Assembly (NCBI RefSeq): GCF_014651675.1
Contig: NZ_BMXI01000001.1
Span: forward strand, 65,968 to 129,967
From: Roseibacillus persicicus
Lineage (GTDB): Bacteria; Verrucomicrobiota; Verrucomicrobiia; Verrucomicrobiales; Akkermansiaceae
Direction: 5' to 3'
DNA: 64,000 nt
Below the pieces are notes generated by a model that did not search any database, was not told the origin of the DNA, and was given only the letters and a program-made list of their open reading frames with translations. The stretch's first letter is position 1. Each line of letters starts with the position of its first letter. A program made the position numbers and the translations under genes. This document shows positions 10,601 to 18,522 of the stretch, in pieces.

Positions 10601-11886
10601 AATGCACTTGGAAACAAAGTCACCTCATCAAGTGCTCCATCAAAAAACCTTCCCTCCATCAATCGATCGCTACCTAGAATCCAATCTTCAACGCTTACGG
10701 TTCCTCCTGGAGGAAAAGAATGTTGGGCCACCTTCTCACCGTTAAGGTAAATCTTCAGGGATTCTCCGGACTCCCAAATCCCAACTACATGAGTCCACTC
10801 GCCTATGGGGCAACTGAAGTCAGGGCACACCACAAACTGCTGTTTGGCCGAAAACTTGACCGGAAAACCGACTCCTTCATTCACAGGGGCAAATGTGAAA
10901 CCAAAATGATCGTTTCCCGTTGAACCAACAATTCCCTCCCTCTCGCCCTTGCTAGTAGGCTTAATCCAAGCTGATAACGTAAGCTGCGTTAGACCATCAC
11001 CTATATCCGTATTTTCAACCCTAACGTAGTCATTGATTCCGTCAAACATCCGCGCCTGATCGTGTATCCCCTGCACGGACTCTGTGTCCCGATTCATATC
11101 GTGAAGCACAGCGTGATTGTCTGACCCACTGAAGTCGGCCACTCGGCTTCGTCGATCGTACTGCACCCCATCAGAAGCCCACCCCGTAGGAAGGTCATTT
11201 CTCTCATCAAACGGGTAATGAAAGAGAGCGTCTGAAACATGGTTCTCTAATAGTACCCTAATCCCAACATGCGTCCAATCTGCATTCCCATTTCCGAGCG
11301 AATCGATCACAAAATCCAACTCATCCCCCTCCGAAACCTGACATGAAAATTGAGAAACAAGGTGATGAGACGCCTGAGAAAGCAGAAAAACATTCTCGAG
11401 CAGGCCATTCTTATAAAACTTGAAAGCCTGATTATTCACACTCTGCTGAATCTGCTGACAATCTACCTGAACAACGACGTCCCCATAGAAATCACTCGTC
11501 CACCTTCGAACTGCAGGCTCGGTAGAGCTAGGGGCAATTGCATACTTACCAATCCGAGGATAACCCGAGGAGTCCCAGATTTCTCCCAAAGCCCCGATCC
11601 AGCTATCGACCCCTCCATAATAAGTACGCCAAGTCCCTGACGCGACAAAACTGCTCGAATCTCCGGGCGCAGTATACCTACCAAATTGCCACTGCCCATC
11701 AGGCTGCAAGCCGTCCGCTTCCCAAGCCATAGAAGAATCGGCAATCACTCCGAATGGCAACTCTTGGGCTCGCAAATTCCCTAAGAAACAGACAACGCAA
11801 AAGCTCAAAAGATAACTTTTCGCACGAATCGCTAAAAAGGCATCTTCACTACCTTTTTGTTTCCCGGTCAAAAATTGGAATTTCAT
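7621..11886 (-). CDS. Giant secreted LamG/PA14-like/TSP3 surface protein
   Basis: 1421 residues from the ATG at 11884-11886; the open frame extends to a TTG at 11949 but the extra residues are arginine-rich and not signal-like. A long n-region precedes the hydrophobic core SYLLSFCVVCFLGNLRAQ, a probable signal peptide. Two LamG/concanavalin-like units follow (CPIGEWTHVVGIWESGE and CPIGQWNHVVGVWKSGE), then a PA14-like sandwich (GYYHFWVSGQVSVELSLS). Next are TSP3-type calcium repeats (DTDDDYLPDSWE, DFDADGLTNREE, DTDGDGLSDLAE), a carbohydrate-binding-like sandwich, a second acidic DADGDGIVDW motif and a C-terminal beta-rich region I cannot name. It is probably an adhesive, sugar-binding surface protein, and is the first gene of the RHS operon-like run. 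No enzyme motif is visible. Confidence 0.8.
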   Translation of the reverse strand: MKFQFLTGKQKGSEDAFLAIRAKSYLLSFCVVCFLGNLRAQELPFGVIADSSMAWEADGLQPDGQWQFGRYTAPGDSSSFVASGTWRTYYGGVDSWIGALGEIWDSSGYPRIGKYAIAPSSTEPAVRRWTSDFYGDVVVQVDCQQIQQSVNNQAFKFYKNGLLENVFLLSQASHHLVSQFSCQVSEGDELDFVIDSLGNGNADWTHVGIRVLLENHVSDALFHYPFDERNDLPTGWASDGVQYDRRSRVADFSGSDNHAVLHDMNRDTESVQGIHDQARMFDGINDYVRVENTDIGDGLTQLTLSAWIKPTSKGEREGIVGSTGNDHFGFTFAPVNEGVGFPVKFSAKQQFVVCPDFSCPIGEWTHVVGIWESGESLKIYLNGEKVAQHSFPPGGTVSVEDWILGSDRLMEGRFFDGALDEVTLFPSALSDYSVRKLYRARARFEGVAGTAFYYDGDRDCEPLAVGAEQGSDELTLAAWVNPFKKNENSAVISSLGADFFGILLSGYGEGNPIEFRAKSKRLTGPDYSCPIGQWNHVVGVWKSGEIQKLYLNGVEVASSPSPPQGVVDIEKWMLGRDRNILSRNFEGLCDDVVILSEALDSTEVDSLYRQSLAPDAVGPVEMEGFLRFDHRNVGAGDHSLVTLTRDREFHAAGLTGIGDFLPASSTGALVTNAGSTHLRGYLIPPETGYYHFWVSGQVSVELSLSPDSQKYTKRPIAMLSPENGNATGIDIRWGNIWNVFSSQLSDFIWLEEGERYYIDVLQTQRNRGLTSHLSLAWARPGGQQEAIPTEYLRPYVFENEDTDDDYLPDSWELQYGLDIHDNGRSDAERQGEYGDFDADGLTNREEYLYGCDPTNSDTDGDGLSDLAEVRTYGSDPAVSDVSSETLVANISPASVSGLGTKWIATGGNGVVGASFRGEAVWDFSVPSDGFWVLQVEGFLRGDLRADEILPVQIGIDGTEVLRGEMTFRKGDSGAIRILTPYLFAGSHQLSLFADNYTARRTLEVTSIKVVTPGGLDADGDGIVDWVRQSLEERSHLFSHVTFTHTSPAFVEGVASSPNLVDLTYITRSGETNRSMRYNSQQWDNMLPGFYTRLDSFQTRLQDQMRAGHGRMEGIFASSSAGPGHSKWFAQLPLQRNEAIGYVAQFENLGIAENRVIVWTPYNVLDGGSLTIPVGSDLLLGAWIQDWDWTTVSLSINGEVHSFPAAETHVEHFAQAGTYVISGSHPQGQSNTLTVYVQDAQLQPDLGLGEERYRMVQFPGVEAELALDSGGEIRIDELMSLGTGSGSEAGLGGLFPGVHRTAARMSDAAPILDQELVHVVGVSDGLRNAFDHAVPVGDDLFQVISPFLVTHLPPGAYVEITIFAGGVMFPDGTTFKTLTASDFDENGLIYLEFLVPAGRLGAPCHYSKVFDADGVKIWGSTN

Positions 11887-12529
11887 AGTAAGACATTTCC
11901 CGACATCACGGCGACGCCTCGATAGACAACTAAATATAGAACCGGACAAGACAAAAAGATGAAAAACAAGTTAATCAAAACATTTTTATTTTTTTCGTCC
12001 AATTTTCGATTTCAACCTCAGTTAACTTAATCCCTCTCTCAGAAATAGCCGAACTTCCACATAATTACACCTACTACAAAACCACTTCGTCGTCACCCAC
12101 CAATATCAATTCAAGAAAATCCAAACGAAAAAAAACAAAACCGAAGGCAACATGAAATCGAACTTCCATTACCCCGAGAAACGGTCAAATACATATAAGA
12201 AACCTTTCCGACGCTACCTACAGCTTCGGATCTACCCTCTTAGACAAGGTGAATTCACTTCGTAAACAGCTTAGACCCGGCATCTACTCGCAAAGAAAGG
12301 AGTATAGCAACGGATTATCAGCAATGCAGGCTGACTCCGAGACTGAGACTAACACTTGCCCTGAGCGGCAGCTGGAGTGGGTCACCCCACAACGATAGTT
12401 TGCGTCACTAGTATAACCAGTAGCAAGCCGCTCAAGCCTTGAGGCTCAGACCACAAGCCTGCTGCCAGCCCCCCGAAAGAGGCCTTAAAAAACACTCCCA
12501 CTCTTCCCCTTACTCGCTAGAGTCGCGCC
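11887..12529. other. 643-base gene-free region, AT-rich, with small hairpins
   Basis: No credible gene is visible. The left half is AT-rich and should hold the promoter of the minus-strand RHS operon and, further right, that of the ROK kinase gene. A GTGAATTCAC palindrome lies at 12249-12258. Between 12361 and 12470 several pairings are possible: GTGGG/CCCAC with a 4-base loop (12377-12390), CTCAAG/CTTGAG (12431-12443), GGCAGC with GCTGCC (12367-12372 and 12461-12466), and CTGAGC with GCTCAG (12361-12366 and 12444-12449). This could be a structured leader or a small RNA, but I recognise no known RNA family. Confidence 0.4.
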
Positions 12530-13459
12530 ATGAAACAGGCTATCGGCATCGACTTCGGAGGAACGACCGTGAAAATTGGCGTGGTGGAGGGCTCGCAAGT
12601 TCTCGACAAAGCACCGCCCATCGCGACTCAGGATTACCTCGATGCCACGACCCTCATCGACGACATCGCGCGCACCGTTCACACCCTGCAGGAGTCTTTT
12701 CCTAACATTTGCGCCATCGGAGCCGGAATGCCGGGCTTTGTCGACTTTCCCACCGGCCGGGTTCACAATCTCACCAACGTTCAGGGATGGAAGAACGTCT
12801 TTCTGAAAAAGGAGCTCGAAGACCGACTCCATCTCCCCGCCACCATCGACAACGATGCCAACGCCATGGCCTATGCAGAGTGGAAAGTGGGAGCGGGTAT
12901 GGGCATGAATCACCTTGTGGCCATCACTTTGGGTACTGGAGTCGGCGGTGGCCTCATCATAGATGGCAAGCTCGCCCGGGGGGCAAACTCCGTAGGCTCG
13001 GAGCTTGGCCACGTTTCCATCAACTACAAGGGCCGGACGGGCCCCTACGGCAATCATGGCGGCTTGGAAGAATATATTGGAAACAACGAAATCGTAGCCC
13101 GCGCTCGCGAGCTCTATCGCGAAGCTGGCCATCGCCTTTCACTCGACGACTGTTCCCCCAAGACACTTGCCGAGTCCGCGCAAGCCGGCGACCCCATCGC
13201 GCTGTTAGTCTGGGACGGGATTGCCGAGAAACTCGCCTGTGCCCTCACCTCAACCGTATTTCTTCTCAATCCGGAGGCCATTATCATCGGCGGAGGGGTC
13301 TCCAAAGCGGGACCACTTCTCTTCAAGCCTTTGCAGGAAAAACTCTTCTCCCAAATCGGAGACCCTTTCAAAGAGCACCTCCAAATTCTCCCCGCCCATT
13401 TTGGTAACGAAGCCGGTATGCTCGGGGCTGCTAATTTGGCTCTGGAGACTTTCGAATAA
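12530..13459 (+). CDS. ROK-family sugar kinase (glucokinase-like)
   Basis: 309 residues, usual length for ROK kinases. The N-terminal phosphate-binding motif IGIDFGGTTVKIGVV (residues 5-19), the GAGMPGFVD segment, the sugar-binding IDNDANAMAYAEW block with its catalytic aspartate, the LGTGVGGGLIIDGKL ATP-binding loop and SELGHVSI are all present. ROK kinases phosphorylate glucose, N-acetyl sugars, fructose or allose with ATP in the cytoplasm; the substrate cannot be read from the sequence. Unusually, the zinc motif normally written CxCGxxGCxE reads GPYGNHGGLEEY here, so the zinc-ligand cysteines are missing. The ATG start fits the glycine-rich first strand. It faces the GH115 cluster tail to tail, 53 bases away, and may feed sugars from it into glycolysis. 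Confidence 0.9.
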   Translation: MKQAIGIDFGGTTVKIGVVEGSQVLDKAPPIATQDYLDATTLIDDIARTVHTLQESFPNICAIGAGMPGFVDFPTGRVHNLTNVQGWKNVFLKKELEDRLHLPATIDNDANAMAYAEWKVGAGMGMNHLVAITLGTGVGGGLIIDGKLARGANSVGSELGHVSINYKGRTGPYGNHGGLEEYIGNNEIVARARELYREAGHRLSLDDCSPKTLAESAQAGDPIALLVWDGIAEKLACALTSTVFLLNPEAIIIGGGVSKAGPLLFKPLQEKLFSQIGDPFKEHLQILPAHFGNEAGMLGAANLALETFE

Positions 13460-13512
13460 GATAGGTCCCTCGTTCAACCTGACAACCTCAAGAACCTAAT
13501 CCGGCAATTTTC

Positions 13513-16500
13513 TCAGTCGGGACGAACAACCTGCAGTTGCAAGAAGCGGGTCGGACTGGCTGCCACGCTCTGGACATCGAAAACCGTTTCCTCAAAGGTT
13601 AAGAGTTCCCCTCCCGCATAAGGATTACTTTCGCTCGACCAAATTTCAGTCTCGGGAGGCAAAGTGTTGCCGGCCATCACTCGATAAACCACATCCGTTG
13701 CGACCTTTGCCCGATCAAATTTCAAGGTAAAGAAGTCGCCCACCCATTCCGAAGAAACGGGACTCGCGCTTGCCAAGGTCGGATAACTTCCAGTGGCGTA
13801 TTCCAACAGATTGGGAATTCCGTCGAAATCCGGATCAGCGTAATCCGAGGCGTCAGCTTCGTCATTGGGATTTCCAAAGTAGACGCTGCGCCAGTTTCGA
13901 AGAGGTAAACCGCTCACGGAATTCACTCGCTCGAATTTGAGATAATCGAGCAAGATCCAATAGTTGGTCGCAGCGGAGTTTTTCCCCACCACCGTGAATC
14001 GAAGATACTTGGTTCCATCGAAGTTGAAACTCACCGGTACAGACTCAAGTTCGACGTAAACCCCATTGCGATCATACAGATCGAACTCACCGCCAATGTT
14101 CTGATAGGGACCCGAAGGATTTTCGGCAATTGCCATCTGAATGATTCCCCGACTCGTCCATCGTTTCACATTCACGGTTAACTCGTAATCCCCGGCTTGC
14201 ATTTCGGGGAGACGCAAGATGGCAAAGTCATTCACGGAAGTTGATTGGATATGAAGTCCTCCCCCTTCACTCGCGGGTCCATCTGAGAACTCGACGACAG
14301 AACGATTCGAATTGTGAACTTCCAAGTCTTCCGCCTCGAATGTTCCCGAAGCAATCTCCATCGTCAGTTTGTCCAAAACCACTCCCGCGTCGACCATCCA
14401 GATTCGAACAGCCTGCATTCCTGGTTCGGCGATGTTGTGTTTGGAAACTCCAATCGATGCCGCTCGCAAAGTGTTGGCATTCCAAGCCGAGGAATACTCC
14501 ACGGCATTCACATCGATGATCTGCGGTTCATCTCCATTGAGAGAAATGGCATAGCGCAATCCCGGATGGTCGGAGGTGATGCGGTGCGTGGGCAAACACT
14601 GGGTCGAGATTTTAACAGGACCGGAACCAAAGGTATAAAACCGATAGGTCAGTGACGGGGTATCATCCGGCAGATTATTTGGATTGAGGCTATCCACCGT
14701 GACCGGCTGAATCGTCATGCCGTCCTCCGAAGCGGTCGCCTGATCGACCAATCGCCAACCAACCCCATCCGATGAATCGTCGCGTTCCGCAAAGTCTTCC
14801 GCTTCGATTTCCACGAGACCATTGTTCTCCACATGTTCGGGTAAATCGATTAGGTTCAGATCGAGAGGATAGAAGGCGCGAACATTCACCTGATATTGTC
14901 CCCCTAAACCACTGATCGTGATTTTACCCGGGACGGCATGACCGCGGGGGGCCTTCTTCCAATCGATCCGCACCCAGATCCGAGCATCTTCGCTTCCTTG
15001 GGACCCGCTCAAATTGATCCATGGGACACTAGTGGTCGCAGTCCAGTTCATGGTTCCGCTTTTCCGGTTGAATACATCGATGAAGTAACTCGGGTCGCTC
15101 GGCCTATTGAACATCGGCAACTCACCTGGCATGCCTGCCTCAAGTGGTTCCCGCGAGCCCTCAACGACCACTCCGAGGGAGCTTCCACCCGCAGCGTTGA
15201 AGCTTCCCACCTCAGGCATGATGAACGCGTTCTGAGTCTCGCGCGCCCAACCGGGGAGTTGCGAAATGGGCATGGGATCGATCATCAGGTTCCACTTCCC
15301 GTCTGCGTTCACTTCGTTGTAGAACTGATTCTCGGCCAACAGGGCGTCGTGAGCCGCTTCGGCTTCTGCTGCCACCGCGTTGGTCGATGCTCTCCCCTGT
15401 TCTTCCCACAGGCGGCTGCGCTCGGCGAGTATCACGCGACGATTCACCAGGTTGGAACCTCTCACCGGGTAGAGCACCATTTCGTAGAAAGCCGATTTCT
15501 GTTCCGCGGGCAACTGCTGATAGATCGCGTTGGCTTGCTCAGTCATGGTAGCAAAGTCATCCAAGCGCTTCTGCCCTTCATCCCCGTTGTCCACGAGGCT
15601 GAATCCACTGTTAGAGCGGTTGAGATGTTCGGGTCGCTTCGTGATATTAAGTCGGAAATACTCTTCGAGCACATCGGCAATCCCCTCCGCTTGCGCTGGA
15701 GAGAAAGTTCGGGAAGCCCATTGCTCAAAGAAAACCCGCTGATCAAAGTTCCGGAACCCTTCCGGATTGCGCGCCATGCGAAGGAAGAAATCTGTTCCCA
15801 GTTCGTGGGGCTTCAAATCACCCACATTGACCAACCAGATTTTATCAGCCTCGAAGTCCCAGGCCTTGATCATCTCCGAACAGGTCATCCCCGGCGGAGT
15901 GCTGTATAACCAGAGATAACTGGTGGGAACTCCCCAGTAGGACAAGTGATAGTAGACTCCCGAGCCACCTGAACGAGCTCTCTCCGCATCTGTGGAAAGC
16001 TGCCGGATGTATCCGTGATTGTCGTCCGGCCAGAGCATGGTCACATCATCAGGCAACTCGAGCCCAGCTTGATATTGGACCAAGGTCTCTTTGTAGGGGA
16101 TAAAGATTTGCGGAATCTCGGAAGCGTCAGCATTGACGTGGTCCGTGATCATTTGCCGCTGGTCGGGAATGATCTCGTTTTGGATTTTACGCGCTTTTTC
16201 CCGATTGCTGGTTCCCGAGGGGGCGAGCATCCCAGCATCGTCGCGACCTCTCATCCCCATGGTGTAGATATTCTCGTAGTCAGCTGTCTCAGCAACCCGC
16301 TGCTCCCAAAACTGCGCGATATTCTCGCGATTAGTCCAATAGTTGTAGGGGCCCAAGTCCCCCTCATCGTATTCGTAGCTGTTACGAAGCATGGGCTCAT
16401 GATGGGAGGTGCTAATGACAATCGCATAGTCGTCCGCCATCTCCTTGTTTCCCGGCACTTCATAGAATGGAGTGGTTTCAACTGGGAAGTGATGCATCGC

Positions 16501-18444
16501 TGGCCAGATCAAATTGCTGTGCAGACGAAGCAGCAGCTCGAAGATCGTCGCGTAGGTCTTGGGTCCGATATTTCCAACCTCCGGTTCAAAGGTATTTGCA
16601 GCCCAAGGCTGTAGTCCCCAGTCTTCATCATTGAGGAAGATGCCACGATACTTGACCCCAGGAGAATGCTGAACATGGCTCCCCGCGATGTGGATGGCTG
16701 ACCGCGATGGAGTCGGAACATTTGCCCACCAATACCACGGCGAAACGCCCATCGATTCCGAGAGAGCAAAGACTCCGAACGCGGTGCCCCGCCGGTCGCT
16801 TCCAGCAATGACAAGCGCGCGTGCCACGCCTGGCAGTGGGTTTTCGACCACAGTAGCCAGATACGCCTCCCACTTTCCCTCAATTTCGGAAGGGTCAATT
16901 TTCCCCGAAGAATGCAGCGAATCAATCAGGGGACTTGAACCAAGAGTGCCAACCAGAATGACTTCCCGATCGCTCGGGGTCGCGGTGGAAACTTCAGGTG
17001 CTAGTCCCGTAACTCGCTCGACATCGTCCCCCAAAGCTTCTGCCGCAATCTGAACCACCGCGGCATCTTCCAAGCTGTAATGAATGGTCGCCGTCTGTCC
17101 ACCTCCCGCAATCTTGAGGGACCCGGATGTCGCGTTCTCGGTCACGGGCATGAACGGGATCGCATAGTAGTCAGGATCCGAAGAGGGAGTGACCGCGGTC
17201 CCGTCATAGGGAACCCATTTGCGGGTGGAGCGATAGTTGGAGACGAGTTCCGGCTCATCCCCCACATTGATGGACCCCGAGCCCGTGATTCGACCACCGG
17301 AGTTCGCAGCGCTATACACCCCCTCGTCCTGCTCCACCCCATCGAAGTAGAGAGTCGCTATTGTATCGGTCTCGCCATGGGTTAAATGGAGAGAGGCTCC
17401 GGTGGTAACGGAGACCTCGGATTCATTTCCCAAGCTAGGCTCCGACAATTCGACGACTCCCTCCGCCACCAAAATTCGACAACCGTGGTCCGCTTCCCCC
17501 GAAAGGCGAAGTGTCCCCGCTCCGACCTTTTTCAAAACTCCGGGACCATCCAAAACGCCGTTGAAAGTGGAACTCGCCCCCGTTCCTCCTACTTCGAGCA
17601 CGATTTCGGAGTCGGTCGTATCCCCGAGCACCAGGGTGGCGTCTCCCTCCAAGGCCGCGATTTGAAAAGGCTCCGTATTGACTGAGGCCGCAAACGACAC
17701 TGGAGGCACACTGGTGGAATTGGTCGTGGTAAGATTCAGGGTCGCAAAGCGCAATGCCTCGGGATGAGCCAACTGCAAGCCCCCTCGAGTGGAATTGACG
17801 GGTCTGCCAGCCACTGTAACGTGCCCGTCGAAGCTGTTGGTGGCCGATAGCCGAATTGTTCCAGCAGCATTGCTGATTGCCGCGGTAGGCACGTCCAGTC
17901 CTTCCAGACTTGCCGCCCCCCAAGTTCCACCGATCTGAATTTCCCCACTCCCGGAAATGGAAGCAAGGATGTCCAAAGTCTCGCCTCCGGTGCCGGGCTG
18001 CGATGAACCTTCGGCGGTGAGGTAGCCTTTAAACTCGGGAAGGACCGTTATCGCTCCCGCGAGGTTGTTCGTGATCGTTCCGTTCCCCACCCCCATATCG
18101 ATCAGACCACCATCCAAAATAAGATTCCCAACCGTCAGGGTCGAGTCATCGGTCCCCTTGAGAAGAAGCCTTCCAATCGAGTTGGAACTCCGGCCGATAG
18201 TGAGTAAGTCCCCCGCGAAAGTGTGTGCCGAGCCAGATGAAGGAGTGCGAAGGAGATAAGCCTTATTGAAATAGGTATTTCCCGATTGAGGAGCAAGCCC
18301 ATCACTCCAACGGTTCAAATCACCGTTGAAAGAAGTGGTTCCCCCGTTACTGGTATCGCTCGCAGTCATCGCAACTTCAGCGGCAACGATCGGTATCGGT
18401 GTAAGCCCGAGTAATAAAAGAATCCTAAGACGAAATGGGATCAT
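13513..18444 (-). CDS. Secreted GH115 alpha-glucuronidase-like protein with beta-strand N-terminus (first copy)
   Basis: 1643 residues from the ATG at 18442-18444, chosen because MIPFRLRILLLLGLTPIPIV is a good signal peptide; an in-frame ATG at 18516 would put 24 extra residues before it. Residues about 25-400 are autotransporter-like beta-strand repeats (GPGVLKKVGAGTLRLSG). The middle part carries GH115 hallmarks: GSDRRGTAFGVFALSESMG, RGIFLNDEDWGLQPW, WPDDNHGYIRQL and YYHLSYWGVP. GH115 enzymes release (4-O-methyl)glucuronic acid from xylan side chains, including internal ones. A GH115-type C-terminal region, a carbohydrate-binding-like sandwich and a tail beginning NWRSVYFG and ending FLQLQVV follow. 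The protein is about twice the usual GH115 length. It is the last gene of the xylan cluster, downstream of a second GH115. Confidence 0.9.
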   Translation of the reverse strand: MIPFRLRILLLLGLTPIPIVAAEVAMTASDTSNGGTTSFNGDLNRWSDGLAPQSGNTYFNKAYLLRTPSSGSAHTFAGDLLTIGRSSNSIGRLLLKGTDDSTLTVGNLILDGGLIDMGVGNGTITNNLAGAITVLPEFKGYLTAEGSSQPGTGGETLDILASISGSGEIQIGGTWGAASLEGLDVPTAAISNAAGTIRLSATNSFDGHVTVAGRPVNSTRGGLQLAHPEALRFATLNLTTTNSTSVPPVSFAASVNTEPFQIAALEGDATLVLGDTTDSEIVLEVGGTGASSTFNGVLDGPGVLKKVGAGTLRLSGEADHGCRILVAEGVVELSEPSLGNESEVSVTTGASLHLTHGETDTIATLYFDGVEQDEGVYSAANSGGRITGSGSINVGDEPELVSNYRSTRKWVPYDGTAVTPSSDPDYYAIPFMPVTENATSGSLKIAGGGQTATIHYSLEDAAVVQIAAEALGDDVERVTGLAPEVSTATPSDREVILVGTLGSSPLIDSLHSSGKIDPSEIEGKWEAYLATVVENPLPGVARALVIAGSDRRGTAFGVFALSESMGVSPWYWWANVPTPSRSAIHIAGSHVQHSPGVKYRGIFLNDEDWGLQPWAANTFEPEVGNIGPKTYATIFELLLRLHSNLIWPAMHHFPVETTPFYEVPGNKEMADDYAIVISTSHHEPMLRNSYEYDEGDLGPYNYWTNRENIAQFWEQRVAETADYENIYTMGMRGRDDAGMLAPSGTSNREKARKIQNEIIPDQRQMITDHVNADASEIPQIFIPYKETLVQYQAGLELPDDVTMLWPDDNHGYIRQLSTDAERARSGGSGVYYHLSYWGVPTSYLWLYSTPPGMTCSEMIKAWDFEADKIWLVNVGDLKPHELGTDFFLRMARNPEGFRNFDQRVFFEQWASRTFSPAQAEGIADVLEEYFRLNITKRPEHLNRSNSGFSLVDNGDEGQKRLDDFATMTEQANAIYQQLPAEQKSAFYEMVLYPVRGSNLVNRRVILAERSRLWEEQGRASTNAVAAEAEAAHDALLAENQFYNEVNADGKWNLMIDPMPISQLPGWARETQNAFIMPEVGSFNAAGGSSLGVVVEGSREPLEAGMPGELPMFNRPSDPSYFIDVFNRKSGTMNWTATTSVPWINLSGSQGSEDARIWVRIDWKKAPRGHAVPGKITISGLGGQYQVNVRAFYPLDLNLIDLPEHVENNGLVEIEAEDFAERDDSSDGVGWRLVDQATASEDGMTIQPVTVDSLNPNNLPDDTPSLTYRFYTFGSGPVKISTQCLPTHRITSDHPGLRYAISLNGDEPQIIDVNAVEYSSAWNANTLRAASIGVSKHNIAEPGMQAVRIWMVDAGVVLDKLTMEIASGTFEAEDLEVHNSNRSVVEFSDGPASEGGGLHIQSTSVNDFAILRLPEMQAGDYELTVNVKRWTSRGIIQMAIAENPSGPYQNIGGEFDLYDRNGVYVELESVPVSFNFDGTKYLRFTVVGKNSAATNYWILLDYLKFERVNSVSGLPLRNWRSVYFGNPNDEADASDYADPDFDGIPNLLEYATGSYPTLASASPVSSEWVGDFFTLKFDRAKVATDVVYRVMAGNTLPPETEIWSSESNPYAGGELLTFEETVFDVQSVAASPTRFLQLQVVRPD

Positions 18445-18522
18445 GGTAATTTGAGAATTGAATTTAAGTGCTAAAAGGTTGTTCGGCGGCGGTGACATAT
18501 CCAACAAAAAGGCCATTTCTTC

